Part shown: positions 35,589 through 43,849 of the stretch, piece by piece
Position numbering within the stretch: position 1 is the first letter of the stretch
Layout of the letters: every line of letters begins with the position of its first letter
Origin: CAZAYY01 sp964489525
GTDB lineage: Bacteria; Chloroflexota; Anaerolineae; Anaerolineales; JABWBV01
Length of the DNA: 64,000 nucleotides
NCBI GenBank assembly: GCA_964489525.1
Contig: CAZAYY010000010.1
Location: forward strand, 84,772 to 148,771
Direction: 5' to 3'
Program-made: the position numbers and the translations under genes
Notes under the pieces: generated by a model
Told to the model about the DNA's origin: nothing
Database searches by the model: none
Seen by the model: only the letters and a program-made list of their open reading frames with translations

Positions 35589-37103
35589 ATGTACGGGCTT
35601 AATCTGACCATTGTCTACTTTTTTTACGGCCTGGCTTTTTTTACCATGGGCGTGATTGTGCTGCTGGAGCGCGACCGTGGCTCAGACCAACGCCTGCGGC
35701 ATGCTTTAGGCCCCCTGGCCGTTTTTGGGTTAGTGCATGGCGCCAATGAGTGGTTGGAGATGTTCATGAACATTGGAACCCTGCCCACGCTCGGTTCGTG
35801 GGGGTTAATCTTGAATGGGGTTCGCCTGGGCACACTGGCATTTTCGTTTATATCTTTAACCGCCTTTGGCGCATCTTTGCTTTCACCCAACGAAACCGTG
35901 CGGCGGTACAGCCTGCTGCTGCCTGTGCTGCAAACTGCGATCTGGGGGTTTGGTGTTCTCATCTTAAAGGACCACTATACCGCCCCGCAGCGGATTTGGG
36001 ATGTGGCCGATGTGTGGAGCCGCTACACCCTGGGCGTTCCCTCGGCGGTAATTGCAGCCATAGGTTTGGTTGCCCAACAGCGCGCCTTCCGCAAAGCAGG
36101 CATGGCTCAGTTTGGGCGCGACAGCCTGTATGCCGCCCTGGCTTTTGCCTGGTATGGCTTGGTGGGGCAAATATTCGTCCACCCCAGTGCGCTGCCCCCT
36201 TCAACCCACATCAACCAGGACCTGTTTTTCTTTTATTTTGGCTTTCCTGTGCAAATTTTCCGGGCGATAACGGCAGCAATTGCCGCAGCATTTGTGGTTC
36301 GCTTTTTACGTGCTTTTGAAGTGGAACGGCAGCGCCAATTAAATGAACTGCAAGAGGCCAGGGTGGAAGAAGCCAGGCGGCGCGAAATTTTGCGCGGCCA
36401 GCTACTGCGCAGGGTAGTGATGGCGCAGGAGGCCGAACGGCAGCGAGTGGCGCGGGAACTGCACGACGAAACCGGCCAGGCGCTGACCGCAATCGGCCTG
36501 GGGCTGCGCGGCGTAACCAACTCCATGTCCTCCAACCCCGAACAGGCCGCTCAAAAAATGCGCCAGATTGAATTGATGGCCTCTCGCTCGCTGGATGAAC
36601 TGCGCCACCTGATTGCCGACCTGCGCCCCTCGCACCTGGACGAATTGGGCCTGCGCGCCACCCTGCGTTGGTATTTTGGCGAGGTGCAGGCTCGCACAAA
36701 ACTCCAGGTCCACCTGGAAGTTTTAGGAGATGAAGTTAACCTGCTGCCCGAAGTGCGGATCGCACTCTATCGCATCATCCAGGAATCCATCACCAACACC
36801 ATCAAACATGCCCAGGCCAGCGAAATTAACGTCAAACTTGCCTATTTGCCCGCTGCTGTTCAAGCGACCATTGAAGACAACGGCCAGGGGTTCGACATGC
36901 GCAAACTGCAGCAGCCAGGCATTTATTCCTGGGGGCTGTTAGGGATGCAGGAGCGTACCTCACTGCTTGGCGGCCAGTTTAACCTGGTTTCCTGGCCAGG
37001 CGAAGGAACCCGCATCAGTGTTACACTGCCTTACCAACCGCAGGCATTGGTAGAAAACCTGCTAGGAGATGAAGACCATGAGCACCAGAATTCTGTTGGT
37101 TGA
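35589..37103 (+). CDS. NarL-type membrane sensor histidine kinase
   Basis: A 504-aa sensor kinase. The N-terminal about 240 residues contain roughly seven hydrophobic helices (first: GLNLTIVYFFYGLAFFTMGVIVLL), so the signal is probably sensed in or near the membrane. A coiled-coil region (QRQLNELQEARVEEARRRE) leads to a HisKA_3 domain with His292 in RVARELHDETGQAL. The HATPase domain has QESITNTIKHAQA (N box), IEDNGQGFD (G1) and GLLGMQERTSLLGG. Its 3' end overlaps the response regulator gene by 26 bp, so they form one unit. Its position between cytochrome operons suggests respiratory control, which is inference. Confidence 0.9.
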   Translation: MYGLNLTIVYFFYGLAFFTMGVIVLLERDRGSDQRLRHALGPLAVFGLVHGANEWLEMFMNIGTLPTLGSWGLILNGVRLGTLAFSFISLTAFGASLLSPNETVRRYSLLLPVLQTAIWGFGVLILKDHYTAPQRIWDVADVWSRYTLGVPSAVIAAIGLVAQQRAFRKAGMAQFGRDSLYAALAFAWYGLVGQIFVHPSALPPSTHINQDLFFFYFGFPVQIFRAITAAIAAAFVVRFLRAFEVERQRQLNELQEARVEEARRREILRGQLLRRVVMAQEAERQRVARELHDETGQALTAIGLGLRGVTNSMSSNPEQAAQKMRQIELMASRSLDELRHLIADLRPSHLDELGLRATLRWYFGEVQARTKLQVHLEVLGDEVNLLPEVRIALYRIIQESITNTIKHAQASEINVKLAYLPAAVQATIEDNGQGFDMRKLQQPGIYSWGLLGMQERTSLLGGQFNLVSWPGEGTRISVTLPYQPQALVENLLGDEDHEHQNSVG

Positions 37104-37728
37104 TGACCACGCCGTAATCCGCATGGGACTGCGCATGCTGCTGGAGGGGGAAGAAGACATTGAAATTGTGGGTGAAGCCGACTCCGCAAGGGAAGCGCTG
37201 CAATTTGTAAGCAAAACCCAACCCGATGTAATTTTGATGGATGTGAATCTGCCCGATAAATCTGGCATTGATGTCACCAGGGCGATCAAAGCCCAATGGC
37301 CGAAAATTGCCATTGTGGCCCTGACCATTCACGAAGACCAGGAATACTTTTTTAAAATGCTCCAGGCAGGCGCCAGCGGTTATGTCCCCAAACGGGCTGC
37401 GCCGGAAGAACTGCTCACGGCCATTCGCGCCGCTGCCCAGGGGGAGGTCTATTTATACCCATCTATGGCCAAGCTGCTGGTGCAAGATTACCTCTCCCCA
37501 GATCAACAAGAAAGCAACAAAACCGCCCTGGACGGGCTGACCGACCGGGAGCAGGATGTTCTGGCACGCCTGGCCGATGGCGAGAGCGTGGGCGAAATTG
37601 CCGATGCTCTGTCCATCAGCCCGAAAACGGTTGCCCGCCACCGTGAAAACATCATGCGCAAATTGAATTTGCACTCTCGAGGCGAATTGGTGCGCTATGC
37701 CATCCGCAAAGGGATTGTTGAGGCGTAA
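37078..37728 (+). CDS. NarL/LuxR-family response regulator
   Basis: A 216-aa DNA-binding response regulator, partner of the overlapping kinase. The receiver domain (about residues 1-118) begins TRILLVDDHAVIRMGLRMLL and has the phosphorylation Asp in VILMDVNLPDKSGID (about 53), Thr in VALTIHED and Lys in YVPKRAAPEE. The HTH (about 155-210) is LTDREQDVLARLADGESVGE followed by IADALSISPKTVARHRENIM and KLNLHSRGELVRYA. I use ATG 37078: AGGAG (37064-37068) is 9 nt away, whereas it directly abuts the other ATG at 37069. A terminator follows. Confidence 0.92.
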   Translation: MSTRILLVDDHAVIRMGLRMLLEGEEDIEIVGEADSAREALQFVSKTQPDVILMDVNLPDKSGIDVTRAIKAQWPKIAIVALTIHEDQEYFFKMLQAGASGYVPKRAAPEELLTAIRAAAQGEVYLYPSMAKLLVQDYLSPDQQESNKTALDGLTDREQDVLARLADGESVGEIADALSISPKTVARHRENIMRKLNLHSRGELVRYAIRKGIVEA

Positions 37729-37798
37729 GCGGCAGCAGGTGTGTAGTTTGTCGTGGGGGAATTTGAGGGAAACCACAAAGGCCATGATTAAAAACAAA

Positions 37799-37831
37799 TC
37801 CTAAAGGTTTTCGAAACCTTTAGGATTTTTC
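37799..37831 (+). terminator. Terminator of the two-component operon
   Basis: TCCTAAAGGTTT and AAACCTTTAGGA form a 12-bp perfect stem with loop TCG, followed by TTTTTC. Confidence 0.85.
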
Positions 37832-37866
37832 TTAGGGTTTTCCCCGGCATGGGGTAAACAACCCAT

Positions 37867-37884
37867 TTGTGAATATGTTCACAA
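37867..37884. promoter_or_regulatory. CRP/FNR-family palindrome 1
   Basis: TTGTGA-N6-TCACAA, a perfect 6+6 inverted repeat. It is 245 bp before the first gene of the Hmc/Nrf-like operon and 25 bp downstream of the preceding terminator hairpin. Confidence 0.6.
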
Positions 37885-37890
37885 ACCCAC

Positions 37891-37908
37891 TTGTGACTAC
37901 TTTCACAA
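37891..37908. promoter_or_regulatory. CRP/FNR-family palindrome 2
   Basis: A second perfect TTGTGA-N6-TCACAA, 24 bp centre-to-centre from the first. Confidence 0.6.
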
Positions 37909-37953
37909 GCCCATTTTGGCTTGCCAACCATGGGTAACAAACCCCTTTTTAAT

Positions 37954-37969
37954 GTCCCACTAATGGGAC
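37954..37969. promoter_or_regulatory. GTCCCA/TGGGAC palindrome with T-tract
   Basis: GTCCCA-CTAA-TGGGAC followed by TTTTTT. It shares ATGTCCC with the operator candidates at 35522 and 47601. It could instead be a weak terminator. Gap 37729-38128 otherwise holds an inverted GGTAAA/TTTACC (37990-38008) and no gene other than those listed. Confidence 0.35.
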
Positions 37970-38128
37970 TTTTTTGATTAAAAAGATTGGGTAAACACCG
38001 AATTTACCAAACCCTCCTTCCCTCGTACACTCAAGCTAGAACATTCGAAGAACGGCTGTGAAGGCAAAAGCCAATTCACCGTTATTTGAAAGCAAAAGTG
38101 CATGGACTGATCCATGCGGAGGTGTGAA

Positions 38129-38245
38129 ATGTCTGAAATCTTAATCCCAATTGTGCTGCTGTTCTTCTTCATCCTGCGGATTGTCATCCCCGCTGGATTG
38201 TTGCTGGCAATTGGTACCTGGCTGCAGAAGCGCTTTGCTTACTAA
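38129..38245 (+). CDS. 38-aa single-span membrane peptide
   Basis: A very short gene encoding MSEILIPIVLLFFFILRIVI followed by PAGLLLAIGTWLQKRFAY, essentially one transmembrane helix with a positive tail. It is real on three grounds: GGAGGTG sits 4 nt before ATG 38129, it has the right position as first gene of a tight operon, and the next gene follows after 27 bp. Hmc/Tmc-type respiratory complexes of sulfate reducers also carry small membrane subunits beside the cytochrome/FeS/NrfD genes, so a structural role in the downstream complex is plausible. No family name can be given. Confidence 0.65.
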   Translation: MSEILIPIVLLFFFILRIVIPAGLLLAIGTWLQKRFAY

Positions 38246-38272
38246 AGCCAAACCAAACAAAAGGAGGCCGGT

Positions 38273-38629
38273 ATGAACGAGTTGTTTGAAATTATCTCTC
38301 TGCTGATGGGATTTATGCTGCGGTTAGGGCTGCCCATTGTGGTGACGGTTCTGGGCATCATGCTGTTGCAACGGCTGGATTCCCGCTGGCAGCTCGAAGC
38401 AGAAAAGAACACCACCCTGGCAAACCTCAAACCGGGCGACTACCTGAACAAAGTTCACTGCTGGGATATTCGCGAGTGCTCCCCTGAAACCCGCTCGCAG
38501 TGTTCTGCCTATCAACAACCCGATGTTCCCTGCTGGGAAAGCCACCGAGTCGGTGGGAAATTACAAGAATCTTGCCGCAGCTGCGCAATTCGCAAACGCG
38601 TGGTTGCCATTTCAACTGTCAATCTATAA
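38273..38629 (+). CDS. Membrane-anchored two-CW-domain protein
   Basis: A 118-aa protein. The N-terminal helix (LLMGFMLRLGLPIVVTVLGIML) anchors it, and the rest carries eight Cys in the pattern CWDIRECSPETRSQC...CWESH...CRSCAI. This matches the two-CW domain found in sensor and redox proteins of anaerobes, possibly a metal or redox site; its biochemical role is unproven. GGAGG precedes ATG 38273. It lies between the 38-aa peptide and the octahaem cytochrome, with a 15-bp gap to the latter, so it is likely part of the same complex. Confidence 0.7.
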   Translation: MNELFEIISLLMGFMLRLGLPIVVTVLGIMLLQRLDSRWQLEAEKNTTLANLKPGDYLNKVHCWDIRECSPETRSQCSAYQQPDVPCWESHRVGGKLQESCRSCAIRKRVVAISTVNL

Positions 38630-38644
38630 CACAGGAGGCATTCC

Positions 38645-39547
38645 ATGATTGCTCGTTTTATTCGCATGATTTTCGTTGGGCTTTGTTTTGCCCTGCCCTT
38701 TGGCCTGGTGACTGCGGTTGCCCAGGCTCAAACCCTTCAACCCCCCGCAGATGGCGAATGCCAGGACTGCCATGAAATCACCCAGGTCAAGTGGGCCAAC
38801 AGCGCACACGGACAGGCCCTCAGCAGCCCCACCTTCCAGGCCACCTGGCAGGAAAAAGGCTCCCCGGCCGAATGTCTGGCCTGCCACACCACAGGCTTTG
38901 ACCCGGAAACCGGCACCTACGCTTACGAAGGCGTTTCTTGCTCCACCTGCCACTCCTCCGACACGGGCAACCACCCCGATGAAATTATGCCCACGGATGT
39001 ATCCTCCAGAATGTGCGGTGAATGCCACCTGGACACTTACGCCGAATGGGAAACCAGCACTCACGGGGCAGAAAACCAAACCTGTGCCACCTGCCACGAT
39101 GTTCACTCCACATCCATCAAAGCAGCCGAAGCACAGGAATTATGCCAATCGTGCCACCTCGATGAAGTGCACTACTACCAATACACCTCGCACAGCGAAG
39201 AGGGACTGCTCTGCACCGACTGCCATGTCAATGTCTCTGGTTCAATCATGGGCGAAGGACACGCACAGCGTAAGCACACCTTTACCGTTGACCTGAACAC
39301 CTGCAACGAATGCCACAGCCAGGGGCTGCACTACCCAAGCGGGCAGTTGATGGCGGAAGCGGGCATTGGCCAGGCACCCCAACAATCTGGGCTGGCCATG
39401 CCCATTGACGGGCACACCGTGGTTGCAGAAACCACTCCGTCCAGCCCCTTCAGCTTTGCCATCCTGGCGGCGCTGGTAGGGATGGCCGTTGGCATGGTGA
39501 TCTCTCCACTGTTGGAACGCTGGTATCGCCGCAACACATCCCTCTAA
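38645..39547 (+). CDS. Octahaem c-type cytochrome with C-terminal membrane anchor
   Basis: A 300-aa exported cytochrome with eight CXXCH sites (CQDCH, CLACH, CSTCH, CGECH, CATCH, CQSCH, CTDCH, CNECH). Signal peptide MIARFIRMIFVGLCFALPFG ends near AQA; the C-terminus has FAILAALVGMAVGMVISPLL as a membrane anchor. The layout resembles HmcA-like or cytochrome c554-like proteins; no CXXCK site is present, so it is not an NrfA-type nitrite reductase. It probably hands electrons between the FeS/NrfD pair downstream and other cytochromes. AGGAGG precedes ATG 38645. The operon continues with a 36-bp gap. Confidence 0.88.
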   Translation: MIARFIRMIFVGLCFALPFGLVTAVAQAQTLQPPADGECQDCHEITQVKWANSAHGQALSSPTFQATWQEKGSPAECLACHTTGFDPETGTYAYEGVSCSTCHSSDTGNHPDEIMPTDVSSRMCGECHLDTYAEWETSTHGAENQTCATCHDVHSTSIKAAEAQELCQSCHLDEVHYYQYTSHSEEGLLCTDCHVNVSGSIMGEGHAQRKHTFTVDLNTCNECHSQGLHYPSGQLMAEAGIGQAPQQSGLAMPIDGHTVVAETTPSSPFSFAILAALVGMAVGMVISPLLERWYRRNTSL

Positions 39548-39583
39548 CCCAACCCGACAAGAAAATTCCTGGAGGTAAATCTC

Positions 39584-40384
39584 ATGGAAGAGACCAAAAC
39601 CCAAAGCACCAAGCCCCGCTTGCGCATCAACCGGCGTGAATTCGTCAAAATCGCCGCACTGGGCACAGCCGCCGCTCTGGCACCAGCCCTGGCAAAAAAC
39701 ACCCTTGCTTCGCCTTCTTATGCACACGCCCCACACGGCAGCCCCTACCGCTGGGCTATGGTCATTGACCAGGGCAAATGCGTGGGATGCAACTACTGCG
39801 TGAAAGCCTGCAACGCCAACAACGACACCAACCCCGACATTAAGTGGATCAAGATGTACGAAACTCAGGAACTGCGCGGCGGAAAAACCTACCTGCCGGT
39901 GGCCTGCCAACACTGCGCCAACCCGCCTTGCGTGGGGGCCTGCCCGGTTCAAGCCACGTACCAACGAGCCGACGGAATTGTGATGATGGATTACGACCGC
40001 TGCATCGGCTGCCGCTACTGTGAAGTAGCCTGCCCATACGGCGCACGCTCGTTCAACTGGGAAAGCTTCAAAGACGAAAACCCTTACGTACCCGCCTACG
40101 GCACACCAAATGTACCTCGCCGAGAACGCGGCGTTATTGAAAAATGCACCTTCTGCTACTCCAAAATTGACCGGGGCCTCGAACGCGGCCTGGTTCCTGG
40201 CGTGGACGCAGCAGCGACCCCGGCCTGTGTGCTGGCTTGCCCGCATGGCGCCCGCTTGTTTGGCGACTTGAACGACCCCGATTCCCCCGTCAGCAAAGCA
40301 CTTGCCGAAAACCACTATTTCCGCCTGCAGTCGGATTCTGGCCTTGAACCCAGGGTTTATTTCTTGCCTGCTCGCAAATCATAG
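39584..40384 (+). CDS. Tat-exported four-cluster FeS protein (NrfC/PsrB/HmcB-like)
   Basis: A 266-aa electron-transfer subunit. The Tat signal has the twin-Arg motif NRREFVK, then a hydrophobic stretch (IAALGTAAALAPALA). Four [4Fe-4S] sites follow: CVGCNYCVKACN, CQHCANPPCVGACP, CIGCRYCEVACP and a later set including CTFC and ACVLACP. This is the NrfC/DmsB/PsrB layout. Together with the NrfD gene 10 bp downstream, it should pass electrons between the membrane quinone pool and the cytochrome. GGAGG precedes ATG 39584. A molybdopterin catalytic subunit is absent from the operon. Confidence 0.9.
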   Translation: MEETKTQSTKPRLRINRREFVKIAALGTAAALAPALAKNTLASPSYAHAPHGSPYRWAMVIDQGKCVGCNYCVKACNANNDTNPDIKWIKMYETQELRGGKTYLPVACQHCANPPCVGACPVQATYQRADGIVMMDYDRCIGCRYCEVACPYGARSFNWESFKDENPYVPAYGTPNVPRRERGVIEKCTFCYSKIDRGLERGLVPGVDAAATPACVLACPHGARLFGDLNDPDSPVSKALAENHYFRLQSDSGLEPRVYFLPARKS

Positions 40385-40394
40385 GAGATTGAAG

Positions 40395-41654
40395 ATGGTC
40401 GCAGCATTACGCAACTTCCAATTTACACGATTTCATGCCTGGGTACTTTTCCTGGGGGCTGTCATTCTTTCCGGTCTGGTAGCCGCAATTATGGTCTTTG
40501 CCCAGGGTTTGTGGATCACCAACCTGAACGACCTGGTGCCCTGGGGCTTATGGATTGGCATTGACCTTTCTTCCATCGCACTCAGTGCAGGCGCTTTCCT
40601 GCTTTCCGCTGTGGTGTACCTGGTTGGCATCAAAAAGTTTGAACCCATCGCTCGCACGGCTGTGTTTGTGGGCCTGATTGGTTACTCCATGGCGCTGATG
40701 ACGCTGATTATGGACATTGGCCGCCCCGACCGCTTCTGGCATGCCCTGGCCTTCTGGAACTACCACTCACCGCTCTGGGAAGTGTCCATGTGTATCGCCA
40801 TGTACTTCACCGTGCTGCTGCTGGAAGCCATGCCCATCATCGCTCGCTGGGAGTGGCTGGCAAAAACCTTCCCCGTGCTGGCCAAAAAGATGACCCACAT
40901 TCACCACTACGCTCCGGTTCTCGCCATTGCTGGCCTGGCCCTTTCGGTAATGCACCAATCATCCCTCGGCGCAATGTACGGGATTATGAAAGCCCGCCCA
41001 ATTTGGTACCGCCCCAGCATGGCAGGCATGTTCATCCTCTCGGCGATGATTGCCGGGCCCGCCCTGACCCTGCTGATTTCCATGATCTCCGCCCGCCTGA
41101 CCGACCGGGCCAAAGTGAACGATAAACTGGTGGAACAAGTTAGCTACTATATCGGTTGGGGACTGGTCGCCATGCTTTATGTCCGCTTTTGGGACACCCT
41201 GGCCATGCACTACACCTACCAACCCGGGCGCACCGAAGGTCTGGAAATGCTGACCAAAGGTCAGCTGGCCTTCAACTTCTGGGGGCTGGAAATTTTCCTC
41301 GGCATCTTGCTGCCACTGGTGGTGCTGCTTACGGGCAAACTGCGCCGGATTCCGGTGGTGCGAATGATTGCCCTGGCCTCTGTGGTAATTGGGCTGATCG
41401 CCTTCCGCTGGGATACCAACATGGTCGGGCAGTTGGTGGTTTTTACCAATCTTTCGCAAACCTATGTGACCGGTTTTACCAGCTACACCCCGAATTTGAT
41501 TGAAATTTTAGTTGGTGGCGCAGTGGTTGGCTATGGCATGCTCGCCATTTCACTCGGCATTCGCTACCTGCGGCTGGTGGACCACACCGACGTTCACGGC
41601 GAACATGAAGAAGCCCATGTTGAGCAGATGGTGCTCAGCCCTGCTGCCGATTGA
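40395..41654 (+). CDS. NrfD/PsrC-family quinone-interacting membrane protein
   Basis: A 419-aa integral membrane protein with about nine to ten helices, for example HAWVLFLGAVILSGLVAAIM and LWIGIDLSSIALSAGAFLL. NrfD-type residues include GLWIGIDLSSIALSAG and RPDRFWHAL. It is expected to bind quinol and channel electrons to the FeS protein. The C-terminus is soluble and acidic with His (HTDVHGEHEEAHVEQ). ATG 40395 has AGGAG 7 nt upstream; the longer frame from 40302 overlaps the FeS gene. It is the last gene of the operon that starts at 38129, and a strong hairpin follows. Confidence 0.9.
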   Translation: MVAALRNFQFTRFHAWVLFLGAVILSGLVAAIMVFAQGLWITNLNDLVPWGLWIGIDLSSIALSAGAFLLSAVVYLVGIKKFEPIARTAVFVGLIGYSMALMTLIMDIGRPDRFWHALAFWNYHSPLWEVSMCIAMYFTVLLLEAMPIIARWEWLAKTFPVLAKKMTHIHHYAPVLAIAGLALSVMHQSSLGAMYGIMKARPIWYRPSMAGMFILSAMIAGPALTLLISMISARLTDRAKVNDKLVEQVSYYIGWGLVAMLYVRFWDTLAMHYTYQPGRTEGLEMLTKGQLAFNFWGLEIFLGILLPLVVLLTGKLRRIPVVRMIALASVVIGLIAFRWDTNMVGQLVVFTNLSQTYVTGFTSYTPNLIEILVGGAVVGYGMLAISLGIRYLRLVDHTDVHGEHEEAHVEQMVLSPAAD

Positions 41655-41683
41655 TTGACTTTGCCTCTCATTTTCTCCTCCTT

Positions 41684-41719
41684 CCAAACCTGCCGTGCAA
41701 AATTGCACGGCAGGTTTGG
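41684..41719. terminator. Strong hairpin after the NrfD gene
   Basis: CCAAACCTGCCGTGCAA pairs with TTGCACGGCAGGTTTGG (17-bp arms, effective loop AAAATT) without a long T-tract. It lies in the 341-bp convergent gap 41655-41995, which contains no other feature I can see. Confidence 0.55.
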
Positions 41720-41995
41720 TTATAAGGGAATCGGTAAAAATGGTTTGTAACTGCGTTTTTTTTTACCGGAAATATTTGCGGATTTGTGCGAAGGGTGGTT
41801 TGGAACCTTAATCCTGCTGGTACGGGCGCAAGGTCAGGCTGGCAACTCACAGCACACTCGCCCCTCCACCCCTCACCGCCCAAACGATTAAGCCCGATTT
41901 GTCGTGCGCCAATTAAACGATTCTGGCCGGTCGGGGTTCAAAACCCACAAACCGGCCAGAAAATCAATGGCATTTTAGGGAGAATTTATCCGGGA

Positions 41996-43723
41996 TTATT
42001 TTTCTGGCGCGCCTGCTTGAATCCAGGCCTGCAATGCTTCCAACTCATCGCCTAACATTTTGCCAAAATGGGGGGTAGATTGGGTTTGGCGAGTGAAAAC
42101 CGGGCTGGCAGCAGGGTCACCCGGAACCAGGCCAGGCCCACTGCTTCCGCCTGCCAATGCGCCCGTATAAGTACTCAGGTCCAGGCTGCCTTCCGGATCT
42201 ATCCCGCTATGACAGAAGATGCAGCGTCCATCAAAAACCGCCTTAAAAGTATCATCATAGGTTTGAGGGGCGCCAGGAATCAGGAAGGGGCTGGTGTTGA
42301 GCAAAATGTAGAGCTGTTGGTCCAAAATGGCAGTAAGCTCAGGCGCATTCAGGCCAATATATTCCCAATCAGCGCCATGGCAGGCTTCATTACCACAGAA
42401 AGAGGTATCAATGGGTGGTTTGCCTTCCAACTTGGTGTAGAGAATTTTCGGGTCGCTGGGTGTGTGGCAGGCGGCACACGAGGAGTCAATCGCCTTACCA
42501 TGCAGAGCGATCCAACTGCTGTGCGTATGGGATGCGGGCTGCTGTCCGGTGACAATTTCAATATTGCTGGTGAGTGCGCCGGGTTTGGAAATCACAGGTA
42601 TGGCATGGCAAAGGTTGCACTCTAACCGGATGGCTTCCTGGGTAGAGGTGAGGTGTTTGCCATCATGGCAGCGGAAGCAGCCAGGATCATCTTTGTGCCC
42701 CAGGTTGTTCGGGTGGGTGTCCCAATCAATAAGCTGGTCAGGAAAAACAATTTGGTTGTAGATATCCTTCAAGGTAAAGACTGCCTGGTCAATTTCAGCC
42801 TGGCGGCTGGCATAAACTTCTGGGTAGTTCGCCTGGTAGTAAGCCGGCAGAGAATCAATCGCATCGATGGCATCTGCGGCTTGTTCGTAAGATTTGTCAA
42901 TGGCTTCTACGGCCAGTTGGTAAATGAAGGGCAAATCGGTGGAAATGAGCTGCTTTTTGATTGCCTCTGAAACCGCCTCTTCAGGTGTTGGCATGGAATG
43001 GGTTACTCGATTGTGGCAGGTAATGCAGTCCATCCGCTGCAGCGTGGCCCCGGCAACGTCGTTTGGTGTCAGCCCAGAAGCCAGGTCATAATATTCTTTG
43101 ATGGTGCCATCCGGGTTGACAACGCGCACATAAGGAATCTCTTGCTCGCGGTCATCGGTAGCAAGGTAATAAACCTCACTTTCGATATGCCAGTGAATCC
43201 CAAGGCCCAGGCCTTCGCGCTGGCTTCCACCGCCTGTTTTCAGCACCAGGAAAGTGCTTTGGGGGGTGTTGGCTTCGTTATTCTGGTAGCTTCGCAGTTC
43301 CCGCAGGCTGTCATCGGAAAATTTTTCAGGGAAGTGACAGGTTTCGCAAGTCTCACGGGCCGGGCGCATGTTTTTGGCGTGGATTGGGTATTCGTAATCC
43401 TGTGTCACCATCACAACGACATGGCGCAGGTCGCCTGCTTTACGTGAAATACGGGTAGCGATGAAGTCGCGTCCAATGTGACATTCAACACATTGAACCC
43501 GGGCATGCGGAGAACGCAGGTAAGCACTATACTCTGGCGGCATGGTATGGCAGGAAGTTCCACAAAATTCGGTGGAATTGGTGTAATCCCAAACATAGGC
43601 ACCCGCAGTCAGCATGGTCAGCGTGAGCACACCCAAAACTGCAAAGGGCATCAGGCGCAGGGCGACCGGTGTGCCCGGTGGGGGCAGAAAGAACCGTTTA
43701 ATTGCAGTCCAAATAACCTTCAT
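41996..43723 (-). CDS. NapC/NirT-type nonahaem membrane cytochrome with a C-terminal cytochrome module
   Basis: A 575-aa protein. The membrane anchor is LRLMPFAVLGVLTLTMLTAG, followed by the NapC/NirT signature FCGTSCHTMPPEYSAY...HARVQCVECHIG. There are nine haem sites: CGTSCH (CX3CH), CVECH, CETCH, CITCH, CFRCH, CNLCH, CAACH, CGNEACH (CX4CH) and CIFCH. The last about 70 residues (CIFCHSGIDPEGSLDLSTYT...GDELEALQAWIQAGAPEK) match the C-terminus of the cytochrome b-c fusion upstream. Expected role: quinol oxidation, or onward transfer between cytochromes. I take ATG 43723 with AGGAGG 5 nt upstream; the GTG at 43726 is too close to the ribosome site. It is the last gene of its operon. Confidence 0.88.
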   Translation of the reverse strand: MKVIWTAIKRFFLPPPGTPVALRLMPFAVLGVLTLTMLTAGAYVWDYTNSTEFCGTSCHTMPPEYSAYLRSPHARVQCVECHIGRDFIATRISRKAGDLRHVVVMVTQDYEYPIHAKNMRPARETCETCHFPEKFSDDSLRELRSYQNNEANTPQSTFLVLKTGGGSQREGLGLGIHWHIESEVYYLATDDREQEIPYVRVVNPDGTIKEYYDLASGLTPNDVAGATLQRMDCITCHNRVTHSMPTPEEAVSEAIKKQLISTDLPFIYQLAVEAIDKSYEQAADAIDAIDSLPAYYQANYPEVYASRQAEIDQAVFTLKDIYNQIVFPDQLIDWDTHPNNLGHKDDPGCFRCHDGKHLTSTQEAIRLECNLCHAIPVISKPGALTSNIEIVTGQQPASHTHSSWIALHGKAIDSSCAACHTPSDPKILYTKLEGKPPIDTSFCGNEACHGADWEYIGLNAPELTAILDQQLYILLNTSPFLIPGAPQTYDDTFKAVFDGRCIFCHSGIDPEGSLDLSTYTGALAGGSSGPGLVPGDPAASPVFTRQTQSTPHFGKMLGDELEALQAWIQAGAPEK

Positions 43724-43849
43724 CACAACCTCCTTGTAAGAACACAGTTTGTGAAAAAAATCGCAACCTGTCCCAGGAACGCTGAGAGCCTGCCTGCGGC
43801 AGACTCTCAGCCCTCCCCGATTAAATTTTCAACAGCCTTTGAACGACTG

